Shown: positions 9,586 to 18,127 of the stretch, in pieces | Position numbering within the stretch: position 1 is the first letter of the stretch | Layout: each line of letters starts with the position of its first letter | NCBI RefSeq assembly: GCF_003201935.1 | Contig: NZ_QJJL01000002.1 | Coordinates: 434,001 to 498,000, forward strand | Direction of reading: 5' to 3' | Length of the DNA stretch: 64,000 bases | Origin: Loktanella sp. PT4BL | Lineage (GTDB): Bacteria; Pseudomonadota; Alphaproteobacteria; Rhodobacterales; Rhodobacteraceae | Notes under the pieces: model-generated | What the model was told of the DNA's origin: nothing | Database searches by the model: none | Seen by the model: only the letters and a program-made list of their open reading frames with translations | Translations under genes and position numbers: made by a program

Positions 9586-10592
9586 TACTGCATCTCCTTG
9601 CGTGCGTTATAGACGTTCCAGACAAGGATCGGCGTCACCATCAGCATGATAATCATCGCCGAAGCCGAGCCCATGCCCCAATCGTTGGCGCGGAACAGCT
9701 TGTCATACATGTAATTGGCCAGAACCTGCGTCTCCCACTGGCCGTTGGTCATCGCGAAGACGATGTCAAAGACCTTGAGCGTGGCAATCGTGATCGTCGT
9801 CCAGACCACCACGATCGTGGACATAATCTGCGGCACCTTGATCTTGAAGAAAATCTGGAAAGGGTTCGCGCCGTCGATGACCGCGGCCTCGATCGTTTCC
9901 TCTGGAATACCGCGCAGGGCGGCAGAGAGGATCACCATGGCAAAACCGGTCTGGATCCAGATCAGCACGGCCATCAGGAAGAAATTGTTCCAGAATGGCA
10001 CCTGCAACCATTGCACCGGCGCGTCGCCGCCAAATGTCAGGTAAAGATGGTTCAGGATACCGATCTGGGCCACGTCCTCGGGGCGGGCCTCGTAGACCAG
10101 TTTAAAGATAACGGCCGCACCGACAAAGGAGATCGCCATCGGCATAAACACGATGGATTTCGCGATATTGCCCCATTTCAGGCGGTCGGTCAGCTGTGCA
10201 GCCAGCAAACCAAAGGCAGTCGCGGCGGCAGGCACAACGACCAGCCAGAGGACGTTGTTCAGCATCGCCTCCATGAACTTCGGCTCGGCGAACATCTTGC
10301 TGTAATTCTCAAAACCGACAAAAGCATATTCGTTGCCGGGCAAACGCTCGAGGAAGCTGAGACGGAGTGTCGCGAAGACGGGATACGCAAGATAAAGACC
10401 CAGGGCCAGCAAGGCGGGCATCAGGAACACCCAAGGCCGGATCATATTGGCGCGGTTGATATTGCGGCCCGCATTGGGACCTTCTGCTTTGAATAGCACC
10501 TTATCAAGAAAGAGGTTCGCGCCGTAGAAGTACCCTACGCAGCCCCCGACCCCGATAATGATGGTGATCAATCCCTGTAATGCCGGATTCAT
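9585..10592 (-). CDS. aglF: Sugar ABC transporter permease (AglF type)
   Basis: The partner inner-membrane permease. The 335-residue sequence has an N-terminal helix (about 5-25), a second segment near 50-70 and the permease core with the EAA loop ALRGIPEETIEAAVIDGANPF around residue 240. It would pair with AglG in the membrane and dock on the AglK ATPase. A GGAGGG ribosome-binding site precedes ATG 10592. It follows aglE after about 100 bases that contain a stem-loop, and its stop overlaps the aglG start. Confidence 0.9.
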   Translation of the reverse strand: MNPALQGLITIIIGVGGCVGYFYGANLFLDKVLFKAEGPNAGRNINRANMIRPWVFLMPALLALGLYLAYPVFATLRLSFLERLPGNEYAFVGFENYSKMFAEPKFMEAMLNNVLWLVVVPAAATAFGLLAAQLTDRLKWGNIAKSIVFMPMAISFVGAAVIFKLVYEARPEDVAQIGILNHLYLTFGGDAPVQWLQVPFWNNFFLMAVLIWIQTGFAMVILSAALRGIPEETIEAAVIDGANPFQIFFKIKVPQIMSTIVVVWTTITIATLKVFDIVFAMTNGQWETQVLANYMYDKLFRANDWGMGSASAMIIMLMVTPILVWNVYNARKEMQ

Positions 10593-10614
10593 AGCGCCCT
10601 CCCCTTCGCTGTAT

Positions 10615-10647
10615 CTTTCATGCGGCCGCCTGTTGCGCCGCTGAAAG
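10615..10647 (-). other. Stem-loop between aglE and aglF
   Basis: CTTTCA-T-GCGGC (10615-10626) pairs with GCCGC-TGAAAG (10637-10647), an 11-bp stem with one bulged T and a ten-base loop. In binding-protein operons such a stem commonly protects the highly expressed solute-binding-protein mRNA or attenuates reading into the permeases; that role is inferred here from its position. Confidence 0.5.
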
Positions 10648-10696
10648 GTCCGGACAGTTGCCCGCCCGAACCCTATGTCGTGTCAGCTTGGGCTGA

Positions 10697-12055
10697 TTAT
10701 TTCAGCGCGTCCCAGCTCTGCTGGATCGCATCGCCGACTTCCTGCGCGGATGCACCGCCCACATAGTCGACCATACCCGTCCAGAATGTACCAGCACCAA
10801 TGGCGCCAGGCATCAGGTCAGACCCGTCAAAACGGAATGTGGTGGAGTTCAGCAGGATTTCACCCTGACCACGCAGCGTTGCATCTGCATATGTGTCGAG
10901 GTTCACGCCAGAGTGTGGTGTGAGGAAGCCTGTCTGCGCCATCATCACTTCGTGTGCGATCGGCTGCTGGAGGAACTCCATGAAGGCCATTGTCGCATCA
11001 GATGCGTCTGTTACAGCCATCAATGTACCACCACCCAGAACCGGATTACCCAGATCTTTGCTGGCAAAGGACGGGAAGTAGAAGAAGTCTGCATCTTCGC
11101 CGATCACAACGTCCTCGGGCATGAATGCCGGAATGAACGATGCCTGTTTGTGCATGTAGCACTGTGGCGGCGACGAGAAGAGACCGGCAGGGCTATCGCG
11201 GAAGTCGGTTGAACCGACCGCAGCAGAACCGCCTGCAACCATTGCGTCATTCTTGGCAAACATGCCGAATGTTTCAATGGCTTCGATCACCTTTGGATCA
11301 TTGAACGGCAGCTCATTTGCGACCCACGCATCATAATCCTCGGGGGATTGTGTGCGCAGCATGATGTCCTCAACCCAGTCAGTCGCTGGCCAACCTGTTG
11401 CAGGACCCGAACCCAGACCGATGCACCAAGGTGTACCACCATCAGCAATGATCTGTTCGGACAATGCGATCAGGTCTTCCATGGTTTCCGGAATATCGTA
11501 CCCTGCATCTTCAAAATTCTCTGGCACATACCAGACAAGCGACTTCACGTTGACGTTGTAGAAGAAACCGTAGAACTGGTCTTCACCATTGGCGTCGGCA
11601 TAGGTGCCCAGATCAACCCAGGACTGACCGGCGGCGTAGTTGTCGGCAACCCAGGAGGCCATCTCTGGACCTAGCGGGTCCAACAGCCCTTGGGCCGCCA
11701 TATTCGCTGCGAGACCAGGCTGCGGGAATACCGCAATATTCGGCGGGCTGCCTGCTTCTGCGTCAATCACGATCTGCTGCTCAAAGCCGTCAGAACCTGT
11801 GTATGTCACATTTGCGCCTGTTGCTTCTGTGAAGTAGGCAATCATCGAACGGAAAATGTCGTCCTCTGGTGACAGCCATGGACCAAAGACGGTCACGTTC
11901 TGGCCGGTCAGATCTGGCGCATTCGCCGCCCACTCATTGTACGCGTCCCAGCTGAAGTCACCTTCACCAGGTGTAAACGCGAGATGGCCTGCCGCAGTTG
12001 CTGCACTCGCAGTCAAGGCGACCGCTGCCACGCTGGCATACAGTTTCGTAATCAT
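10697..12055 (-). CDS. aglE: Alpha-glucoside ABC transporter substrate-binding protein (AglE type)
   Basis: The periplasmic binding protein of the importer. The frame extends to 12079, but ATG 12055 is preferred because GGAGGAAATTCT stands before it and the protein then begins with a clean signal peptide (MITKLYASVAAVALTASAATAAG, cleavage after about residue 22). The mature part, about 430 residues, looks like a family-1 extracellular solute-binding protein with the early motif VTVFGPWLSPED and TYTGSDGFEQQI. It is the first gene of the aglEFGAK unit and faces aglR across a 276-base regulatory region with three operator-like palindromes. Confidence 0.92.
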   Translation of the reverse strand: MITKLYASVAAVALTASAATAAGHLAFTPGEGDFSWDAYNEWAANAPDLTGQNVTVFGPWLSPEDDIFRSMIAYFTEATGANVTYTGSDGFEQQIVIDAEAGSPPNIAVFPQPGLAANMAAQGLLDPLGPEMASWVADNYAAGQSWVDLGTYADANGEDQFYGFFYNVNVKSLVWYVPENFEDAGYDIPETMEDLIALSEQIIADGGTPWCIGLGSGPATGWPATDWVEDIMLRTQSPEDYDAWVANELPFNDPKVIEAIETFGMFAKNDAMVAGGSAAVGSTDFRDSPAGLFSSPPQCYMHKQASFIPAFMPEDVVIGEDADFFYFPSFASKDLGNPVLGGGTLMAVTDASDATMAFMEFLQQPIAHEVMMAQTGFLTPHSGVNLDTYADATLRGQGEILLNSTTFRFDGSDLMPGAIGAGTFWTGMVDYVGGASAQEVGDAIQQSWDALK

Positions 12056-12142
12056 AGAATTTCCTCCCAATCGCGCCAAGCTGGACGCGTCCTTTAGTGC
12101 ACTTTCGTGCGATCATTCCCTTCCGCGTCAAGGAATCAAAAT

Positions 12143-12158
12143 TCCAAAGCGCTTTGGA
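12143..12158. promoter_or_regulatory. Probable AglR operator 1
   Basis: The perfect 16-base palindrome TCCAAAGCGCTTTGGA has the central CG expected for a LacI-family operator. It lies 88 bases upstream of aglE in the aglE/aglR intergenic region. A near copy is at 12301-12316, which makes the divergently encoded LacI regulator the natural ligand. Confidence 0.75.
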
Positions 12159-12202
12159 TTTGCTCACAGTCGGCCAAGTTTAAGCGTCTGTCAATACAGC
12201 AC

Positions 12203-12216
12203 TGTTAGCGCTAAAA
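12203..12216. promoter_or_regulatory. LacI-type operator, TGTTAGCGCTAAAA
   Basis: Different from the flanking AAAGCGCTTT sites, this site has the palindromic core TTAGCGCTAA. The same core stands before zwf (30832-30853), and a related one before eno (54652-54665). It therefore probably binds a second LacI-family protein, perhaps a global carbon regulator, rather than AglR. Confidence 0.6.
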
Positions 12217-12300
12217 TTTGCCTTGGATTTCCAAGAAATCATGCTACTCAAAAGGCAAGTCGCGTGATCTGCCTTGGTCGCGCATACGTCAACCTGATGC

Positions 12301-12316
12301 TTGAAAGCGCTTTGGA
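12301..12316. promoter_or_regulatory. Probable AglR operator 2
   Basis: TTGAAAGCGCTTTGGA shares a perfect AAAGCGCTTT core (12304-12313) with the site at 12143-12158. It ends 15 bases before the aglR start codon, so binding there would repress aglR itself. Confidence 0.7.
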
Positions 12317-12331
12317 TCACCGCCTGACCCC

Positions 12332-13363
12332 ATGAATTTAAAAGAACTTTCTCAAAATCTGGGGCTTAGCCAAACAACCGTGAGCCGGGCTTTGAACGGC
12401 TACCCGGAGGTCAGCACCGCGACACGCCGCAGGGTTGAAGAAGCTGCCCGCACCTTCAACTATAGCCCGTCCACACGCGCCAAAGGTCTGGCGACCGGCA
12501 AGGCGCTGGCCATTGGTCATGTGATCCCTTTGTCCAGCAAACATGAGATGGTAAACCCTGTCTTTGGTGACTTCATTGCTGGTGCCGGCGAGACCTACTC
12601 GCGCAACGGATATGAAATGATTTTGTCGATTGTCCCCGACGAAGACGAGCGGCGGATTTATCAGGGGCTCAAATCCCGGCGCGCGGTTGATGGCGTGATT
12701 GTGCATGGTCCCGTGATGGATGACCCGCGCATTCCCTTGCTGCATAAACTTGGCCTGCCCTTTGCTGTGCATGGCCGTGCATCGGTCAACGAAACGCCCT
12801 ATGCGTGGCTCGATATGAACAACCGTAATGCGTTCAAACGCGCCACGGATTTTTTGTTCGATCTCGGGCATCGACGGATCGGTTTGGTGAACGGTCTAGA
12901 GTTCATGGATTTCGCCCACCGCAGGCGCAACGGCTATACTGCCTCTCTGTCCGACCACGGTGTGACACCCGATCCTGCCTTGATGCGGTCTGGTGAAATG
13001 ACCGAAGACTTCGGCTATGTCAGTGCACGCCAGATGCTTGCGCTTGATGACGCGCCAACTGCAATCATGTGTTCTTCGATGATCAGCGCCCTTGGCGTGC
13101 GCCGCGCAATCGAGGAAAAAGGGCTGGTCATGGGCAAGGATGTCTCCGTCATCAGCCATGACGACGTGTTGTCGTATCTGAAGAACGGCGGCGATACACC
13201 GATCTTTACCGCGACAAGGTCTTCGGTGCGCGAGGCAGGCCGCCAATTGGCCCAGATGCTGCTTGACGCGATCGAGAACCCCGCGCGCCCACCACAAACC
13301 AAATTGCTAGAAGCGGAACTGGTTGTCGGATGTTCCACCGGCCCTGCCCCGCGAAAGGACTAA
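12332..13363 (+). CDS. aglR: LacI-family transcriptional regulator of the agl locus
   Basis: The 343-residue protein begins with a LacI helix-turn-helix: MNLKELSQNLGLSQTTVSRA followed by a conserved NGYPEVS hinge approach, then a periplasmic-binding-like effector domain (about 60-340) with motifs such as VIVHGPVMDD and LGHRRIGLVNG. It should repress the divergent aglEFGAK operon in the absence of an alpha-glucoside inducer. Two AAAGCGCTTT operators lie in the region between. It is followed after one base by the beta-glucosidase gene and then glucokinase, so regulator and catabolic enzymes form one plus-strand operon. Confidence 0.9.
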   Translation: MNLKELSQNLGLSQTTVSRALNGYPEVSTATRRRVEEAARTFNYSPSTRAKGLATGKALAIGHVIPLSSKHEMVNPVFGDFIAGAGETYSRNGYEMILSIVPDEDERRIYQGLKSRRAVDGVIVHGPVMDDPRIPLLHKLGLPFAVHGRASVNETPYAWLDMNNRNAFKRATDFLFDLGHRRIGLVNGLEFMDFAHRRRNGYTASLSDHGVTPDPALMRSGEMTEDFGYVSARQMLALDDAPTAIMCSSMISALGVRRAIEEKGLVMGKDVSVISHDDVLSYLKNGGDTPIFTATRSSVREAGRQLAQMLLDAIENPARPPQTKLLEAELVVGCSTGPAPRKD

Positions 13364-13364
13364 C

Positions 13365-14687
13365 ATGGACTTCAAACGCTCAGATTTCCCCCAGGGTTTC
13401 GTCTTTGGGGCTGCCACGGCGGCTTACCAGATCGAGGGTCATAAATTCGGCGGTGCGGGCCCGACCCATTGGGATACTTTTGCGGCCGGCCCCGGCAATG
13501 TGGTGCGCGCAGAAGATGGCGCCTTGGCCTGCGACCACTATCACCGCTTTGCCGAGGACCTTGATCTGCTGAAAGACGCCGGCATGGATGCCTACCGCTT
13601 TTCCACCTCATGGGCGCGGGTTATGCCGGACGGTCGCACACCCAACCCCGCAGGTCTCGATTTCTATGACCGCTTGGTGGACGCCATGCTGGAACGTGGC
13701 CTACAGCCGTTTCAGACGCTCTATCACTGGGAACTGCCCAGTGCCCTGGCCGATCAGGGGGGGTGGATGAACCGTGACACCTGCAAGTATTTCGGTGATT
13801 TCACAGATGTGATTACAGACCGTATCGGCGACCGGATCCACGCGATCGCCACGATCAACGAGCCGTGGTGCATCTCTTATCTGTCGCATTTTCTGGGCCA
13901 CCATGCGCCGGGCCTCAAGGATATCCGCGCCGCAGCACGCGCGATGCACCACATCAATCTTGCCCATGGCGAGGCGATGACGCGCCTGCGCGGCAAAGGT
14001 ATGAAAAATTGTGGCATCGTGCTCAACTTTGACCATACCGACCCCAAGGACGACACGCCCGAGGCCGCACAGGCCGCCGCCACTATGGACGCGATCAACA
14101 ACCGCTGGTTCATCGAAGTCGTCACCAAAGGCACCTACCCCGAAGAGGCGCTGGCGGGTCTCGCTTCGCATATGCCGGCAGGCTGGCAGGACGATATGGC
14201 GCAGATCAGCCAACCGATCGATTTTCTGGGCGTGAACTATTACACCCGCCACAAAGTCACCCATGATGCCAGCATGGTTTGGCCACATGTGGCATCCGAG
14301 GAAGGCCCCGGTGCCAAGACCCAGATGGGGTGGGAAATTTATCCGGACGGTCTGCAATCTTTCCTGACGCGCCTATCGCAGGACTATGTCGGCGATTTGC
14401 CCATCTTTGTGACAGAGAACGGCATGGCATGGGATGACCATCTTGAAAACGGCGCCGTGTCCGATCCCGAACGCACGCAATTCATCAATGACCACGTCAT
14501 GGCGACGAAGCGCGCCATTGATGCAGGCGCGAATGTGCAGGGCTTCTTTTACTGGTCACTGCTGGACAATTATGAATGGGCCTTCGGCTATGAAAAGCGG
14601 TTCGGCATTATTCACGTGGATTTTGAGACCTTGAAGCGCACACCAAAAGCATCCTATCACGCACTCAAATCCGCGATTGCGCGTTAA
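13365..14687 (+). CDS. Beta-glucosidase, GH1
   Basis: A family-1 glycoside hydrolase that cleaves beta-linked glucosides in the cytoplasm. From ATG 13365 it is 440 residues, the usual GH1 length. The acid/base motif is seen as TINEPW (about residues 164-169) and the nucleophile as FVTENG (about residues 347-352); the N-terminal FPQGFVFGAATAAYQIEG signature is intact. No signal peptide is present. The frame also opens at 13323 inside aglR, but the later ATG, two bases after the aglR stop codon region, fits the family. It broadens the locus to beta-glucosides. Confidence 0.93.
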   Translation: MDFKRSDFPQGFVFGAATAAYQIEGHKFGGAGPTHWDTFAAGPGNVVRAEDGALACDHYHRFAEDLDLLKDAGMDAYRFSTSWARVMPDGRTPNPAGLDFYDRLVDAMLERGLQPFQTLYHWELPSALADQGGWMNRDTCKYFGDFTDVITDRIGDRIHAIATINEPWCISYLSHFLGHHAPGLKDIRAAARAMHHINLAHGEAMTRLRGKGMKNCGIVLNFDHTDPKDDTPEAAQAAATMDAINNRWFIEVVTKGTYPEEALAGLASHMPAGWQDDMAQISQPIDFLGVNYYTRHKVTHDASMVWPHVASEEGPGAKTQMGWEIYPDGLQSFLTRLSQDYVGDLPIFVTENGMAWDDHLENGAVSDPERTQFINDHVMATKRAIDAGANVQGFFYWSLLDNYEWAFGYEKRFGIIHVDFETLKRTPKASYHALKSAIAR

Positions 14688-14695
14688 GGAACACC

Positions 14696-15667
14696 ATGGC
14701 ACATCCCGCAGATACCTATTCACTGGTTGCCGATATCGGCGGAACCAACACGCGCGTGGCCTTGGCCGAAGGGCGCAAGATCATCGACAGCACGATCCGG
14801 CGCTATCGCAACAGTGAATTTCCCGGACTTGAAAGCGTGCTGCGCCGCTACATCGACGACGAAGGCGGGGTTGATCCGATTGCTGCCTGTGTTGCCGTAG
14901 CAGGCCCCGTGCGCGATGGGCGCGCCACGATGACGAACCTTGACTGGACAATCGACAAAGACACACTGGCGCGCGCCACCAAGGCGGAAACCGTCGCGAT
15001 CCTGAATGATTTGCAGGCACAGGGCCACGCCTTGGGGCATATTGATCCGGCAAATATTCGCACGATTCTGCCGGGCCCTGACAGCAGCCAGAATGCGGCG
15101 AAACTTGTGATCGGTGTCGGCACCGGCTTTAACGCGGCCCCGGTCTATGACCTTGAACACGGACGCATTGTTACGCCGTCTGAAAGCGGCCATGCGAACC
15201 TGCCGATCCGCAACGAGATGGAATTGCGTCTGTGCCAGTTTGTGTCCACAGCGCACGGGTTTCCTGCGGTTGAAGATGTCCTTTCCGGTCGCGGGCTTGA
15301 GCGTGTGTATGCATTCCTCGGGCGTGAAGCGGATGATCCGCGGGAACGCAGCGCACAAGAGATCATGACTGCCTGTGCCGACGGGTCAGACACCCGCGCC
15401 GTGGAGGCGGCCCAGCTCTTCACGCGTATGCTTGGCACGGTTTGTGGCAACCTGTCACTGATCCAGCTGCCCTTTGGCGGCGTTTATCTGGCCGGCGGCG
15501 TCGCGCGGGCTTTTGCGCCGCATCTTACACAATTCGGCTTTGGTGACGCCTTCCGCGACAAAGGCCGCTTTGCAGGCTTCATGAGCAATTTTGCGGTCCA
15601 TGTGATCGAAGATGACTATGCCGCCCTGACCGGATCTGCCGCGCATCTGGTTGCGCTTGGGCGATAG
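14696..15667 (+). CDS. glk: Glucokinase
   Basis: Phosphorylates glucose released by the two glucosidases to glucose 6-phosphate with ATP. The 323 residues match the bacterial Glk (non-ROK, proteobacterial) type: the phosphate-binding LVADIGGTNTRVAL (about 9-22), the catalytic region TMTNLDWTID with its Asp, VIGVGTGFNAA near residue 140 and PSESGHANLP near 162. GGVYLAGGVARAF is the adenosine loop. It lies nine bases after the beta-glucosidase gene as last gene of the operon and feeds zwf-pgl found 13 kb further on. Confidence 0.92.
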   Translation: MAHPADTYSLVADIGGTNTRVALAEGRKIIDSTIRRYRNSEFPGLESVLRRYIDDEGGVDPIAACVAVAGPVRDGRATMTNLDWTIDKDTLARATKAETVAILNDLQAQGHALGHIDPANIRTILPGPDSSQNAAKLVIGVGTGFNAAPVYDLEHGRIVTPSESGHANLPIRNEMELRLCQFVSTAHGFPAVEDVLSGRGLERVYAFLGREADDPRERSAQEIMTACADGSDTRAVEAAQLFTRMLGTVCGNLSLIQLPFGGVYLAGGVARAFAPHLTQFGFGDAFRDKGRFAGFMSNFAVHVIEDDYAALTGSAAHLVALGR

Positions 15668-15685
15668 ATGGCGTGATGCCAATCA

Positions 15686-18037
15686 TCAGACAGTTTCAAG
15701 CGCGGGTAATCCCTGAAGCTGTTCCTGCACGGTGTCGGTCAAAGCCTTGAGCGAGAACGGCTTGGGCAGGAATGCGGCACCAAGCACCTCTGGCTGGCCA
15801 TCATCAAAGGCGTCTTCGGGATAGCCGGACACGAAAACAACCCGCGTTTGCGGGCGTTGCAGCAGCGCTTTACGCACCCATGTCGGGCCATCCTGACCGG
15901 GCATGATCACGTCGGTCACAAAGATGTCGATATGCAGTTCCTCGTTTTCCAAGAGCTCCAAAGCGGCCTCGGCGCAATCCGCCTCCAGAACAGTGTAGCC
16001 GCGCAGACGCAGGGCGCGGGCAGCAAAGGCGCGTACAGGGGCTTCGTCCTCGACCAAGAGAACTACGCCATCCGCGCTGGTTCTGATGGGCTGGGTTGCA
16101 ACAGGGGCTGCAGGCACGGCCGCGTCCTTTGTTGGCGTATAGCTCGGGAACAGCAATGAAAACGTGGCCCCGACACCAACCTCGCTATCGACAAAAATAT
16201 AGCCGCCGGACTGTTTGACGATCCCGTAGGCTGTGGACAACCCCAGCCCTGTTCCCTCGCCGACCCGCTTGGTCGTAACAAAAGGTTCAAAGATTTTTTC
16301 CAGCTTATCGCTTGGAATACCATGTCCCTCGTCGATCACCTTGACCAAGACGTAGTCACCTGCCGGAACTGTCGCACGGTCGCGGTGCAATGGGTTTTTG
16401 AGGTGCATATTTTTCGTCACGACACGGATTTCACCGGCCCCCTGCATCGCATCGCGCGCATTCACAACGAGGTTCATCAAAACCTGCTCCAGCTGACGTT
16501 TGTCTGCCTTGATCCGTGCCAATTGATGGTCGTGGTCCAGCTTGAGCGACACTTTCTCACCCACAAGACGGTTCAACAGATGCGTCAGGTCGGACAGCGT
16601 ATCGCGCAGATCAAGCGCCTCGGGTTGCAAGGTTTGTTTGCGCGAGAACGCCAGCAGTTGCCCAACAAGGCTCGCGGCGCGGTTGGTATTCTGGTGGATC
16701 TGGATCAAATCACTGTAGTCACGGTCATGTTCATCGTGGTTGCAGAGCAAAAGTTCACAATGTCCCGAAATCGCGGTCAGCAGATTGTTGAAGTCATGGG
16801 CCACGCCACCCGCGAGCTGACCAATCGCCTGCATTTTCTGGCTTTGGACAAATTGTGCCTCAAGTGACTTCAGCTCTGTGATATCGTTCAACACGGCAAT
16901 GACATGCAGGTCATCGGGGCAACCAGCCGTATTCAGCGTGACCTGCACAAAGGTATCCTGTTTGTCGCCGCGCCCGTGGAGAAACTGTGACACGTGCCCC
17001 GCCTGCCCTGCCAGTGCTTCGGCGAGCCAGTCGTTGATCGGCCGCCCCGGCCCGTCAAGCACATCGGCCAAGTGACGACCACCCGTCGCCCCGATGTTCA
17101 AAAGCTGTCGCGCCTCACGGTTCGAGGCCAAAAGCACACCATCCGGCGCAATTTTCAACAGTGGCACAGGCAGGTTCTCGATCGCCTCCCAGCCTGGCTC
17201 GAACATTGGCGGTGTCGCTGCGGCCGGTGCGCCGGGAAGAACATAGATATCACGTGTTTCATCGCTGCCTTCCGTGATTGCCAGCACTACATCCATCCGG
17301 CCCTGCAATCCGCGCAGACCATAGGAATGACCGGACCGCAGCGGAAGTTCGTCAAACACGTCTTCAAGGGTCCGAAAAGACGGCCCCACCAATTTGCGAA
17401 AGCCGTCGTTCATCTGGATCATTTGACCACTTGGTCCCACCGTCAGCATCGGAAAACTTGTGGGGTTCCGCAGTGCGCGCCTGGCCCGTCCGGAAACGCT
17501 CAGATCGTCGAGCCACCAGATCTGGCAAGCTTCGCCCATCATCAGAACACGCAAGCGGAAATGCCCACCGCGGGTCACAATATCTTCTGTTTTCGCGCCA
17601 GTCGGACCTGCCTGCGCAATAATCTGCGTCAGCACATTGACCGGATTTGCCAGCATTGAACCCAGCACCTGTGCCAGTCTGGTTCCTTCAGTGGCACCAA
17701 AACGGTCGATTGCGCCAGCGTTCGCATAGCGGATAAGCCCGGTCCCGTCCGTCACAAAACCTACGCCCGTATCATGTGTGATGATCGCTTGCGCCATCGC
17801 CCGTAGCCGGTGCGCTGCCCGACGATCAAGTTTGCGCGCGAACCCCACAAAACCCGCCGTGACGATCAGAATGCCGCCGCATATTGCAAAACCCAGGTAA
17901 AGCGCAGGAACAGGCATGGTAACGGCCACAACAAAGCACAAACACCCTGCCACAAGAAGATGCAGCATCGGTGGCAAACCTGCAGGCACCTTGGGCCGCT
18001 CCGCTGCAAACGACTGATCAAAAGGCAATACACACAC
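15686..18037 (-). CDS. cckA: Cell-cycle hybrid histidine kinase CckA
   Basis: CckA phosphorylates ChpT, which passes phosphate to CtrA. The 783-residue protein has two N-terminal membrane helices (about 24-42 and 46-67), PAS-like regions (about 85-190 and 285-390), the HisKA domain with phospho-accepting His in GVAHDFNNLL (H414), an HATPase domain with the N-box NLVVNARDAM (about 522-531) and G-boxes DEGHGIP and GEGTGLGL, and a C-terminal receiver domain with Asp in TDVIMPG (D709). This order and the exact HDFNNLLTAI motif are those of CckA. It is convergent with glk. A perfect CtrA box at 18074-18088 precedes it. In roseobacters this pathway controls motility and gene transfer agents rather than viability. 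Confidence 0.93.
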   Translation of the reverse strand: MCVLPFDQSFAAERPKVPAGLPPMLHLLVAGCLCFVVAVTMPVPALYLGFAICGGILIVTAGFVGFARKLDRRAAHRLRAMAQAIITHDTGVGFVTDGTGLIRYANAGAIDRFGATEGTRLAQVLGSMLANPVNVLTQIIAQAGPTGAKTEDIVTRGGHFRLRVLMMGEACQIWWLDDLSVSGRARRALRNPTSFPMLTVGPSGQMIQMNDGFRKLVGPSFRTLEDVFDELPLRSGHSYGLRGLQGRMDVVLAITEGSDETRDIYVLPGAPAAATPPMFEPGWEAIENLPVPLLKIAPDGVLLASNREARQLLNIGATGGRHLADVLDGPGRPINDWLAEALAGQAGHVSQFLHGRGDKQDTFVQVTLNTAGCPDDLHVIAVLNDITELKSLEAQFVQSQKMQAIGQLAGGVAHDFNNLLTAISGHCELLLCNHDEHDRDYSDLIQIHQNTNRAASLVGQLLAFSRKQTLQPEALDLRDTLSDLTHLLNRLVGEKVSLKLDHDHQLARIKADKRQLEQVLMNLVVNARDAMQGAGEIRVVTKNMHLKNPLHRDRATVPAGDYVLVKVIDEGHGIPSDKLEKIFEPFVTTKRVGEGTGLGLSTAYGIVKQSGGYIFVDSEVGVGATFSLLFPSYTPTKDAAVPAAPVATQPIRTSADGVVLLVEDEAPVRAFAARALRLRGYTVLEADCAEAALELLENEELHIDIFVTDVIMPGQDGPTWVRKALLQRPQTRVVFVSGYPEDAFDDGQPEVLGAAFLPKPFSLKALTDTVQEQLQGLPALETV

Positions 18038-18073
18038 CTCACTACGCGATAAGGCACATTAAACGCAGAACGC

Positions 18074-18088
18074 TTAAGTTAACCTTAA
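18074..18088. promoter_or_regulatory. CtrA box upstream of cckA
   Basis: The sequence reads TTAA-GTTAACC-TTAA, an exact TTAA-N7-TTAA CtrA consensus, 37 bases before the cckA start codon. A further TTAA is at 18059-18062. The position suits direct control of cckA by CtrA. Confidence 0.7.
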
Positions 18089-18127
18089 TGCAAGATAGCA
18101 CAGGGTTGATTGCAATTCTAGGTTGTA

